Part shown: one piece after another, positions 7,527-14,944 of the stretch
Layout: each line of letters opens with the position of its first letter
Numbering within the stretch: the stretch's first letter is position 1
Source of the DNA: Bradyrhizobium vignae
GTDB taxonomy: Bacteria > Pseudomonadota > Alphaproteobacteria > Rhizobiales > Xanthobacteraceae
Direction of reading: 5' to 3'
NCBI RefSeq assembly: GCF_004114425.1
Contig: NZ_RDQF01000020.1
Location: forward strand, 62,001-126,000
Length of the DNA stretch: 64,000 nucleotides
Notes under the pieces: generated by a model
Told to the model about the DNA's origin: nothing
The model's input: only the letters and a program-made list of their open reading frames with translations
Database searches by the model: none
Translations under genes and position numbers: made by a program

Positions 7527-10004
7527 GTGAGCATGTCGGCAATCGAACGTGTCATTCCACTGGTCGCTCATCTGCCGCCCTCGATCCGCGAGGGGCTGGC
7601 GCGGCGCATGCGCGAGCTTACCGGGCTTGGCATGATCGCGCTGGCAGGTGTCGCCTCGGCGGCGCTGATGACGTGGTCGGTGCAGGATCCCAGCCTCAGC
7701 CACGCCACCTCGCGGCCGATCCGCAACATTCTCGGCTATGCCGGTGCCATCGGCGCCGACCTTGCGATGCAGATCCTCGGGCTCGGCGCGATCATGCTGG
7801 TGCTGACGGTTGCGGTCTGGGGCTGGCGCATGATGACGCATCGCCCGTTCGACCGCGAGGCGCTGCGGCTCGGCTCCTGGATTCTCTGCACGGTGATCGC
7901 GGCGGGCTTCGTCAGCTGCTGGCCGCATGGCGGCGCATGGCCGCTGCCGACCGGACTCGGCGGCGTGGTCGGCGATGCCCTGGTGCGCGCGCCCGCCGTG
8001 ATTTTCGGACCGGCCGGCACGATCTATCGCATGGTGCTGGGCACGATCCTGTTCGCCGCGATGGCCGCGAGCTTCCTGATCGCCTGCGGCCTCGGCGCAC
8101 GCGAGCACGACGACGAGCTTGCGGAGATCGAGAACGACGACAAGCCGCTCGACGAGGACGAGGAGAGCGATCGCGGCTCCGTGTCGCTGGGCTGGCTGTT
8201 CCATGCGCTGATGAGCACGAAGGCCCGGCTGATCTGGCTACTGGGCGCTGCCTACCGCGCGCTGGTCTCGAGCGGACCGAAGACCAAGGCCGCTCAGTTC
8301 AGCCGCCAGGAGCCGAATCTCGGCGGCGGCCGCGCCGCACCCTCGATCTCGCCGCAGGCCGAGGACGAGGACTACGAAGACGAGCACGAGGAAGAAGAGG
8401 TCGAGGAGGAGGAAGAGGAGGAGCCCGCCGCGCGCGCCCCGAAGAAGAGGGCTGCGACGAAGGCCGCTTCCAAGAAATCCTCCGACAAGTTCGATCTTCC
8501 GTCCGTCTCCATGCTGGCCGCGCCGAAGGCTGGCGATCGCCAGCCGCTGAGCAAGGCCGAACTGGAGACCAATTCCCGTTCGCTCGAAGGCGTGCTGCAG
8601 GATTTCGGCGTGCGCGGCGAGATCGTGAAGGCCAATCCGGGCCCCGTGGTCACGCTGTACGAGCTGGAGCCGGCGCCCGGCATCAAGTCCTCGCGCGTGA
8701 TCGGTCTTGCCGACGACATCGCCCGCTCGATGAGCGCGCTCTCGGCCCGCGTCGCCGTCGTGCCCGGCCGCAACGCGATCGGCATCGAGCTGCCGAACGC
8801 GCATCGCGAGAAGGTTTACCTGCGCGAATTGCTGGTGGCGAAGGAAGCGACCGACACGGTCGCGAAGCTGCCGCTCTGCCTCGGCAAGACCATCGGCGGC
8901 GAGCCCGTCATCATCGACCTCGCCCGCACGCCGCACATGCTGATCGCCGGCACCACCGGCTCGGGCAAGTCGGTCGCGATCAACACCATGATCCTCAGCC
9001 TGGTCTACCGGCTGCGCCCTGATCAGTGCCGGCTGATCATGGTCGATCCGAAGATGCTCGAACTCTCCGTCTATGACGGCATTCCCCATCTGCTCACGCC
9101 CGTCGTGACCGACCCCAAAAAGGCGGTGGTCGCGCTGAAATGGGCCGTGCGCGAGATGGAGGAGCGCTACAAGAACATGGCCAAGCTCGGTGTGCGTAAC
9201 ATCGACGGCTACAACACGCGCCTGCTCGAATTGAAGGCCAAGGGCGAGGAGCCGACGCGCACGGTGCACACCGGCTTCGACAAGGAGACCGGCAAGGCGA
9301 TCTACGAGGAAGAGAAGCTCTCGCTCGATCCGCTGCCCTACATCGTCATCATCGTCGACGAAATGGCCGACTTGATGATGGTCGCCGGCAAGGACATCGA
9401 AGGCGCGGTGCAGCGTCTCGCGCAGATGGCGCGCGCCGCCGGCCTGCACGTGATCCTGGCGACGCAGCGCCCGTCGGTCGACGTCATCACCGGCACCATC
9501 AAGGCGAACTTCCCGACCCGCATTGCCTTCCAGGTCACCTCCAAGATCGACAGCCGCACCATCCTCGGCGAGATGGGCGCCGAGCAGCTGCTCGGCCAGG
9601 GCGACATGCTCTACATGGCCGGCGGCGGCCGCATCAGCCGCGTGCACGGTCCGTTCGCTTCCGACGAGGAAGTCGAGAAAGTGGTGCGTCACCTCAAGAC
9701 GCAGGGGCAGCCGGAATATCTCGAAGCCGTCACCGCAGAAGAGCCGACCGAGGACGAGGACGGCGCCGTGTTCGACGCCACCGGCATGGGCGGGGATGGC
9801 GGCGGCGATCTATTCCAGCAGGCGGTTGCGATCGTCAAACGCGATCGCAAGGCTTCGACCAGCTACATCCAGCGCCGCCTGCAAATCGGCTATAATCGCG
9901 CCGCGTCTCTGATGGAGCGCATGGAACTGGAAGGCATCGTCGGTCCCGCCAACCACGCCGGCAAGCGCGAGATTTTGGTCGAGGAAGAAGACAGCCATAT
10001 GTGA
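7527..10004 (+). CDS. ftsK: DNA translocase FtsK
   Basis: An 825-residue cell-division DNA pump that links septation to chromosome dimer resolution. The N-terminal part (about residues 30-200) has four hydrophobic membrane segments. A linker follows that contains a striking Glu/Asp run at roughly 275-300 and a Lys/Ala stretch. The motor has Walker A (AGTTGSGKS, about residue 475) and Walker B (IVIIVDEMADLMM, about 607). The C-terminal winged-helix gamma domain (TSYIQRRLQIGYNRAASLMERME) reads KOPS sites. GTG 7527 and ATG 7533 are both possible starts. The linker is short compared with E. coli FtsK, as is usual in alphaproteobacteria. lolA follows 95 bp downstream. Confidence 0.95.
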   Translation: MSMSAIERVIPLVAHLPPSIREGLARRMRELTGLGMIALAGVASAALMTWSVQDPSLSHATSRPIRNILGYAGAIGADLAMQILGLGAIMLVLTVAVWGWRMMTHRPFDREALRLGSWILCTVIAAGFVSCWPHGGAWPLPTGLGGVVGDALVRAPAVIFGPAGTIYRMVLGTILFAAMAASFLIACGLGAREHDDELAEIENDDKPLDEDEESDRGSVSLGWLFHALMSTKARLIWLLGAAYRALVSSGPKTKAAQFSRQEPNLGGGRAAPSISPQAEDEDYEDEHEEEEVEEEEEEEPAARAPKKRAATKAASKKSSDKFDLPSVSMLAAPKAGDRQPLSKAELETNSRSLEGVLQDFGVRGEIVKANPGPVVTLYELEPAPGIKSSRVIGLADDIARSMSALSARVAVVPGRNAIGIELPNAHREKVYLRELLVAKEATDTVAKLPLCLGKTIGGEPVIIDLARTPHMLIAGTTGSGKSVAINTMILSLVYRLRPDQCRLIMVDPKMLELSVYDGIPHLLTPVVTDPKKAVVALKWAVREMEERYKNMAKLGVRNIDGYNTRLLELKAKGEEPTRTVHTGFDKETGKAIYEEEKLSLDPLPYIVIIVDEMADLMMVAGKDIEGAVQRLAQMARAAGLHVILATQRPSVDVITGTIKANFPTRIAFQVTSKIDSRTILGEMGAEQLLGQGDMLYMAGGGRISRVHGPFASDEEVEKVVRHLKTQGQPEYLEAVTAEEPTEDEDGAVFDATGMGGDGGGDLFQQAVAIVKRDRKASTSYIQRRLQIGYNRAASLMERMELEGIVGPANHAGKREILVEEEDSHM

Positions 10005-10099
10005 GGCGAGGAGCCTCTGAAACCTAATTTCACGCAAAATCGATATCTGCTTTTGCCCGAAATCACGCTAAAAGGCGCCCAGCCATACAGGACGACGCG

Positions 10100-10912
10100 T
10101 TGATCAGACATCCGGACATTCGATTCGCTGCCCTCATCGCCGCGCGAAGCGCGCGCGTGGCCGGCGTGCTTCTCGTCACCGCCGCGATGGCGACCGGTGC
10201 GACGCTCGCGCAGACCGTGCCGGTGCCGAAGCCTGCGCCGAAGGGCCGCGATGGCGCTCCGGCCGGCGGTGGCCCAGCCGTCACCGGCGCGACGCAGACC
10301 CCGCCGAATCCGGTGATTCCGGATCCGCGGCGCAACGTGCCGAGCAGCATCTTCCAGACCTTCGATGCCAACCAGAAGGCACAGGCCGCCAAGGTCAGCG
10401 CCTATCTGTCGTCGCTTCAGACATTGGTCGGGAATTTCGTCCAGGTCGGCCCCGACGGCAGCAAGACGCAGGGCGATTTCTACATCCAGAAGCCGGGCAA
10501 GGTACGCTTCGAATATGACGCGCCGAGCCCGATCGACATCATCGCCGACGGTTCGTCCCTGGTGGTGCGCGATCGCAAGCTCGCGACCCAGGACGTCTAT
10601 CCGCTGTCGCAGACGCCGCTGCGCTTTCTCTTGTCCGACCGCATCGACCTGATGAAGGACACCAACGTCGTCAACGTCTCGGCCGACGACGTCTATGTCA
10701 GCGTCACCATCGAGGAGAAGCAGGCGCTGGTCGGCACCAGCCGGCTGCTCCTGATGTTCGGTGCCAAGGACGGCCAGCTCAAGCAGTGGACCGTCACCGA
10801 TCCGCAGGGCTATGACACCACGATCGCGGTCTACAATCTGGATTCGAGCAAGAAGCTCGATCCCAGCATGTTCAAGATCGATTTCACCAATTACGGCCCG
10901 TCGCCGGGTTGA
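10100..10912 (+). CDS. lolA: Outer-membrane lipoprotein carrier protein LolA
   Basis: Periplasmic chaperone of 270 residues that moves lipoproteins from the LolCDE complex to the outer membrane. A signal peptide ends around TLAQ near residue 38, followed by a Pro-rich segment. The LolA half-barrel runs from about residue 85 (AAKVSAYLSSLQTLVGNFVQ) to the end, including the typical GDFYIQKPGKVRFEYD and the C-terminal DPSMFKIDF. The start is a TTG at 10100; I see no better in-frame start that keeps the signal peptide. In Gram-negative bacteria lolA commonly follows ftsK, as here. Confidence 0.9.
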   Translation: MIRHPDIRFAALIAARSARVAGVLLVTAAMATGATLAQTVPVPKPAPKGRDGAPAGGGPAVTGATQTPPNPVIPDPRRNVPSSIFQTFDANQKAQAAKVSAYLSSLQTLVGNFVQVGPDGSKTQGDFYIQKPGKVRFEYDAPSPIDIIADGSSLVVRDRKLATQDVYPLSQTPLRFLLSDRIDLMKDTNVVNVSADDVYVSVTIEEKQALVGTSRLLLMFGAKDGQLKQWTVTDPQGYDTTIAVYNLDSSKKLDPSMFKIDFTNYGPSPG

Positions 10913-10936
10913 GAGCTGATGGGTTGCTCCGACGGT

Positions 10937-11020
10937 CGTCATGCCCGGGCTTGTCCCGGGCATCCACGTTTTGGGTGCTACAAAAAGGCGTGGATGGCCG
11001 GGTCAAGCCCGGCCATGACG
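10937..11020. repeat. Dispersed 84-bp inverted repeat (CGTCATGCCCGGG type)
   Basis: The ends CGTCATGCCCGGG and CCCGGCCATGACG are inverted copies, with nested complementary arms (CATCCACG / CGTGGATG) around a short centre. The whole element can fold into one long hairpin. It fills most of the lolA-exonuclease III gap. Such elements are widespread intergenic repeats in Bradyrhizobium-type genomes. Confidence 0.75.
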
Positions 11021-11044
11021 GATGGAGTTTGTTAGATCGTCCCC

Positions 11045-11860
11045 ATGCGTCTTTCCCTGACAACCTGGAACATCAATTCGGTGCGGCTGCGCATCGATCT
11101 GGTCGCGAAATTTGTCAAGAGCGCGCGGCCGGAGGTGCTGTGCCTGCAGGAGACCAAGTGCATCGACGACGCCTTTCCGATGAAGCGCTTCAAGCGGCTC
11201 GGCTACGAGCACGTCGCGCTGAACGGTCAGAAGGGCTATCACGGCGTCGCCATCGTCTCGAAGATTCCGTTCGAATCGAAGGACATCCGCACCTTCTGCG
11301 ATAAGGTGGATTCGCGGCACATCTCGGTGTCGTTCGGCGAGAACGCGGGCATCGCAAAGCCGCTGGTGCTGCATAATTTCTACGTGCCCGCGGGCGGCGA
11401 CATTCCCGATCCCGCGCTGAACGAGAAATTCGACCACAAGCTTCGCTTCCTCGACGAGATGACGGCGTGCGAGCCGCTGCATCCGCGCGGTGAGGATCGC
11501 CATATCCTGGTCGGCGATCTCAACGTTGCCCCGCACGAGAACGACGTCTGGTCGCACAAGCAGCTTCTGAAAGTCGTCTCGCACACGCCCGTCGAAACCG
11601 AGAAGCTGAAGGCGGCACTCGCCGCCGGCGAATGGGTCGACGTCGCGCGCGAGCGCATTCCGATGTCGGAGAAGGTCTATACGTGGTGGAGCTACCGCTC
11701 CGCCGACTGGACCGTCGGTGACCGCGGCCGCAGGCTCGATCACATCTGGGTCTCGCGCGCGCTGAAAGACGCGGTGCAGGATTTCAGGATTCTGCGCGAC
11801 GCGCGCAGCTGGGAGCGGCCGTCGGATCACGTGCCTGTCACGGTGACGCTGGAGGTGTGA
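11045..11860 (+). CDS. xthA: Exodeoxyribonuclease III / AP endonuclease
   Basis: A 271-residue Mg-dependent nuclease of the exonuclease III family, acting in base-excision repair at abasic sites. Signature segments are TTWNINSVRLR at the N-terminus, LCLQETKC (metal-binding Glu), HNFYVPAGGD, VGDLNVAPHENDVW (catalytic Asp/Asn), TWWSYR, RLDHIWVS and the final SDHVPV with the catalytic His. Length is typical. It lies between two inverted-repeat elements and is probably monocistronic. Confidence 0.93.
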   Translation: MRLSLTTWNINSVRLRIDLVAKFVKSARPEVLCLQETKCIDDAFPMKRFKRLGYEHVALNGQKGYHGVAIVSKIPFESKDIRTFCDKVDSRHISVSFGENAGIAKPLVLHNFYVPAGGDIPDPALNEKFDHKLRFLDEMTACEPLHPRGEDRHILVGDLNVAPHENDVWSHKQLLKVVSHTPVETEKLKAALAAGEWVDVARERIPMSEKVYTWWSYRSADWTVGDRGRRLDHIWVSRALKDAVQDFRILRDARSWERPSDHVPVTVTLEV

Positions 11861-11865
11861 GGCCC

Positions 11866-11915
11866 TGTCATTGCGGGGCGCGCGGAGCGCGAGCTGTGGT
11901 GCGCCCGGAATGACG
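11866..11915. repeat. Degenerate inverted repeat between convergent genes
   Basis: TGTCATTGCGGGGC...GCGCCCGGAATGAC forms imperfect inverted arms around a GCGCGGAGCGCG centre. It sits between the stops of the convergent exonuclease III and cyclic-nucleotide-binding genes, where it may serve as a bidirectional terminator. Confidence 0.5.
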
Positions 11916-11926
11916 AGCGGAGAGAG

Positions 11927-12370
11927 CTACGACGTCAGCTTCGCGCCCGCCATCAAGATATCGCTGGCGATCTGGCTGGAGCGCACCGCGAATTCGTCGC
12001 GCAGGCGTACGGCCGCGGCGGGATCGCTTTCGAGCACACGCTGGAACAGGCTGCGTGCGACGCGGATGACGGAGGAATGCTCCAGCGCGATCGCGCTCGA
12101 CGGCCGCTTCATCGGCACCACCAGCGCGAGCTCGCCGATCAGCGCGCCGGGACCTGCGATCATCTCGGCGCCGGCGCCGTCCTCAACCCGGAAGGCGCCG
12201 CGCTGGACCACGAAGCCGGCATCGGCGGCGTCGCCGAGATTGAACAGGACGTCGCCGCGGACGAAATCGCGCTGCTCGGAACCGATCGCCAGCATGCGCA
12301 ACGAGGCGTCTCCCAACAGCCGCAGTGTCGGGACACGCTCGAGAAGCGCTACGTCGTCGTCGATTGACAT
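11927..12370 (-). CDS. Cyclic-nucleotide-binding domain protein
   Basis: A 147-residue single-domain protein with the Crp/CAP effector fold. The beta-roll pattern is visible: VRGDVLFNLGDAADAGFVVQRGAFRV, then the phosphate-binding-cassette position GALIGELALVVPMKRPSSAIALE, then the C-helix RSLFQRVLES. The cassette has GELAL in place, although the Arg that contacts the phosphate is shifted (PMKRPSSA), so binding of cAMP or cGMP is plausible but not assured. There is no DNA-binding or membrane segment. It lies 58 bp downstream of the response-regulator gene on the same strand and may be co-transcribed. Confidence 0.8.
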   Translation of the reverse strand: MSIDDDVALLERVPTLRLLGDASLRMLAIGSEQRDFVRGDVLFNLGDAADAGFVVQRGAFRVEDGAGAEMIAGPGALIGELALVVPMKRPSSAIALEHSSVIRVARSLFQRVLESDPAAAVRLRDEFAVRSSQIASDILMAGAKLTS

Positions 12371-12428
12371 TCAGGTCCGAGGCTCAAGGGCACGCCATCT
12401 AAAACGATTCGCGCGCCCCCGAAGCGTA

Positions 12429-13115
12429 TCACGGCACCAGCTTGTAGCCACCGGCTTCCGTGACCAGGATTTCCGGGTTGGCCGCATCCTTCTCGATCTT
12501 CTGGCGAAGGCGGTAGATGTGGGTTTCCAGCGTATGGGTGGTGACGCCGGAATTATAGCCCCAGACCTCCTGGAGCAGGGTCTCGCGCGACACCGGCATC
12601 TGGCCGGCGCGGTAAAGGAAACGCAGAATGGCGGTTTCCTTCTCGGTGAGGCGGACCTTGCGCGCATTGGCCGCGGTCAGCATCTTCGAGCCCGGGCGGA
12701 AGGAGTAGGGGCCGACCGAGAACACCGCGTCCTCGCTGGCCTCGTGCTGGCGAAGCTGGGCGCGGATGCGGGCCAGCAGAACGGCGAAGCGGAACGGCTT
12801 TGCCACATAGTCGTTGGCGCCGGATTCCAGGCCCAAGATCGTGTCGGAATCGGTGTCATGCCCGGTCAGCATGATGATCGGCGCCTTGAAGCCGCCCTTC
12901 CGCAAGGAGCGGACAACCTCGCGGCCGTCGGTGTCGGGCAGTCCGACATCCATCAGGACGAGATCGGGAGAATTGGCTTTGGCGGCGCTCGCACCCTTGG
13001 CGCCGGTATCGACGGCGGAAGCCTCGAATTCTTCGTGTAGCGATAATTGCTCCACCAACGTATCGCGCAGATCGGTATCGTCATCCACGATCAGGATCTT
13101 GCGGGCATTGGCCAT
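12429..13115 (-). CDS. OmpR/PhoB-family response regulator
   Basis: A 228-residue two-component regulator. The receiver (about 1-120) has the acidic triplet DDD at 11-13, the phospho-acceptor Asp56 in LVLMDVGLP, the Thr of MLTGHD and the Lys of AKPF. The OmpR-type winged helix (about 130-228) includes LTEKETAILRFLYRAGQMPVS and the recognition-helix region TTHTLETHIYRLRQKIEKD. No histidine kinase lies beside it, so its partner is unknown. Its sequence resembles the conserved CenR-type envelope regulators of alphaproteobacteria, but I cannot confirm this without alignment. The ATG at 13115 is preceded by an AAAGGA site. Confidence 0.88.
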   Translation of the reverse strand: MANARKILIVDDDTDLRDTLVEQLSLHEEFEASAVDTGAKGASAAKANSPDLVLMDVGLPDTDGREVVRSLRKGGFKAPIIMLTGHDTDSDTILGLESGANDYVAKPFRFAVLLARIRAQLRQHEASEDAVFSVGPYSFRPGSKMLTAANARKVRLTEKETAILRFLYRAGQMPVSRETLLQEVWGYNSGVTTHTLETHIYRLRQKIEKDAANPEILVTEAGGYKLVP

Positions 13116-13292
13116 GGGGGGTCATCCTTTTAGGTCCGGCTCGGCGCGCATCCATGCCGCACCCAGCCGCGAGGGAAAGTTTAGGGTCGCCGTTATTATT
13201 ATTGTTCGTGTTGAAGTAGTGGGCTGTTACCGATTCACAAGCCAGAACCACTCTAACTCAGAATATCAGGGCGTTTTGATGAATGTCCTGTA

Positions 13293-13886
13293 ATGAATCC
13301 GACATTCCACGTTCACATGAAAAATAAAGCAGCATCAGTTGGTTACGCCAGGAATCGAAGCGCCAGGCCGCTCTCCGCGATCCGTGTTAGGCCTGCCGCC
13401 GGCAATCCGCGCAGGGGTTGGCTGACGGCCGGAGCACTGACCATCCCGGTGGCGCTGGGGCGGGGCGGCATTCTGGCCAACAAGCGCGAGGGCGACGGCG
13501 GCACCCCCAGGGGCAGCTTCCGTCCGATGCGGTTGTGGTGGCGGGGTGACCGGCACAGCCGGCCCCAGACGTTCTTGCCGACGCGGATGATCACCGGCGT
13601 GGACGCCTGGTGCGAGGATCCACGGGATCGTCACTACAACCGGAGCATCCGGCTCGGCGAGGGGCAGGGCGGTGACCGGCTCAAGCGGGCAGACCATCTC
13701 TACGACTTCATCGTCGAGATCGACCACAACACGCGACCACGCATCGCCGGCCGCGGCAGTGCGGTGTTCTTGCACCTCGCCCGCGACAATTTCGGCCCGA
13801 CCGCGGGCTGCGTCTCCATGACCAAATCTGCGATGCTGCAATTGCTGCGGCGCTTGGGCCCGCGAACAAAAATCATCATCGGGTGA
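13293..13886 (+). CDS. L,D-transpeptidase (YkuD-family) catalytic domain protein
   Basis: A 197-residue protein whose C-terminal half carries the YkuD active-site signature HLARDNFGPTAGCVSM (about 167-182), with catalytic His and Cys. Such enzymes form 3-3 peptidoglycan cross-links or attach lipoproteins to the wall. The N-terminus is basic, and no clear signal peptide is visible from ATG 13293 or from the alternative ATG 13317, which is odd for a periplasmic enzyme. A 64-bp piece of its coding sequence (13613-13676) recurs just past its stop, indicating a local duplication. It is divergent from the OmpR-type regulator across a 177-bp gap. Confidence 0.83.
   Translation: MNPTFHVHMKNKAASVGYARNRSARPLSAIRVRPAAGNPRRGWLTAGALTIPVALGRGGILANKREGDGGTPRGSFRPMRLWWRGDRHSRPQTFLPTRMITGVDAWCEDPRDRHYNRSIRLGEGQGGDRLKRADHLYDFIVEIDHNTRPRIAGRGSAVFLHLARDNFGPTAGCVSMTKSAMLQLLRRLGPRTKIIIG
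13613..13676 (+). repeat. Direct repeat, copy 1 (inside L,D-transpeptidase gene)
   Basis: This 64-bp segment inside the transpeptidase gene encodes EDPRDRHYNRSIRLGEGQGG. It matches 13900-13963 with about four substitutions. Confidence 0.85.
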
Positions 13887-13899
13887 GGGGCATGCTCGA

Positions 13900-13963
13900 C
13901 GAGGATCCACGGGATCGTCACGACAACCAGATGATCCGGCTCGGCGAGGGGCAGGGCGGTGAC
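13900..13963 (+). repeat. Direct repeat, copy 2 (downstream relic)
   Basis: A diverged copy of 13613-13676, 287 bp downstream and outside the gene. It still reads EDPRDRHDNQMIRLGEGQGG without a stop, but it has no gene around it. It looks like the remnant of a tandem partial duplication of the transpeptidase gene. Confidence 0.8.
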
Positions 13964-14017
13964 ATTTGTGTAGGCGCGGCACACTCCGCCATCATTGCGA
14001 GCCCATCTCTCTCCACA

Positions 14018-14104
14018 CGTCATTGCGAGGCGCCCTTGCGGCGAAGCAATCCAGAATCTTTCCGCGGAGGGACTCTGGTTTGCTTCGCTTCGCTCGCAAT
14101 GACG
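14018..14104. repeat. Dispersed 87-bp inverted repeat (CGTCATTGCGAG type), copy 1
   Basis: Ends CGTCATTGCGAG and CTCGCAATGACG are perfect inverted copies. Internal arms (GAAGCAATCCAGA / TCTGGTTTGCTTC) extend the hairpin. Copies of the same family lie at 22219-22306 and 27193-27270. A lone half-end (TCATTGCGAGC) is at about 13992. Confidence 0.8.
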
Positions 14105-14147
14105 AAATCGACAGAGTTAGGGCAACATCGGCCCTCGCCGACGGCAG

Positions 14148-14837
14148 CTACCGATGCCCGAAGATCGCGCTGCCGACGCGCACATGGGTAGCGCCCAACA
14201 TGATGGCGGTCGCAAAATCCGCGCTCATGCCCATCGAGAGATTCTTCAACCCGTTGCGCGCGGCGATCTTTGCGGTCAGCGCAAAATGCGCCGCTGGCGG
14301 CTCGTCGACCGGCGGTATGCACATCAGTCCGGAGATCGTCAGCCCATAAGTGTCGCGGCAGCTTGCAAGGAACGCGTCGGCCTCGCCGGGCGCGACGCCG
14401 GCCTTCTGCGGCTCCTCGCCGGTATTGATTTGGACGAAGAGCTGCGGGTGCTTGTTCTGGGATTCGATTTCCTTGGCTAATGCTTGGCAAATGCTCGGGC
14501 GATCGACCGAATGGATGGCGTCGAACAGCGCGACCGCGTCTTTCGCCTTGTTGGATTGCAGCGGCCCGATCAGATGCAGCGCGATATCGGGGTAAACAGA
14601 CGTGAACGCCGGCCACTTGCCTTTGGCCTCCTGCACCCGATTCTCGCCGAATACGCGCTGCCCGGCGGCGATAACCGGGGTAATTGCATCCGCCGCGAAA
14701 GTCTTGGACACCGCAATCAGCGTCACGGCAGCACGATCACGCTGTGCGTCCCTGCAGGCGCGTGCAATTTCGGCTTCAACCGCGGCAAGCGCGTTTGGTG
14801 AATGGCCGGTTACCGGCGCGGCATTGGCTTCTGTCAT
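14148..14837 (-). CDS. YggS-family pyridoxal-phosphate homeostasis protein
   Basis: A 229-residue PLP-binding protein of the YggS/PROSC family, with the fold of the alanine racemase N-terminal domain. The PLP lysine is in TLIAVSKTF. Other family marks are FGENRVQEA, LHLIGPLQSNK, VQINTGEEPQKAG, SGLMCIPP and the C-terminal SMGMSADFATAIMLGATHVRVGSAIFG, whose residues bind the cofactor phosphate. It buffers PLP supply rather than catalysing a known reaction. ATG 14837 gives a normal length; an in-frame start at 14891 would add 18 residues. Confidence 0.9.
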   Translation of the reverse strand: MTEANAAPVTGHSPNALAAVEAEIARACRDAQRDRAAVTLIAVSKTFAADAITPVIAAGQRVFGENRVQEAKGKWPAFTSVYPDIALHLIGPLQSNKAKDAVALFDAIHSVDRPSICQALAKEIESQNKHPQLFVQINTGEEPQKAGVAPGEADAFLASCRDTYGLTISGLMCIPPVDEPPAAHFALTAKIAARNGLKNLSMGMSADFATAIMLGATHVRVGSAIFGHR

Positions 14838-14944
14838 GACGTCTCTTGGCTGTTCGTAGCCCGGAGTTAAGTCCAATTTTACCGAGTTCAAGAAACAGTT
14901 TTTGAACCCTTCGCTTTACCTTAGCCCATGGGGTGGTAGCGAAG

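Noticed and set aside
6956..9022. A 688-codon plus-strand frame across the aminotransferase/ftsK boundary
   Set aside because: It overlaps two well-supported genes in another frame, and its product is Arg/Ala/Gly-rich without domains.
11871..13040. A 389-codon plus-strand frame covering the cyclic-nucleotide-binding and response-regulator genes
   Set aside because: Both minus-strand genes have clear domains; this frame is their shadow.
13883..14191. A 102-codon plus-strand frame after the L,D-transpeptidase gene
   Set aside because: It consists of the duplicated 64-bp relic followed by a dispersed hairpin repeat and has no domain of its own.
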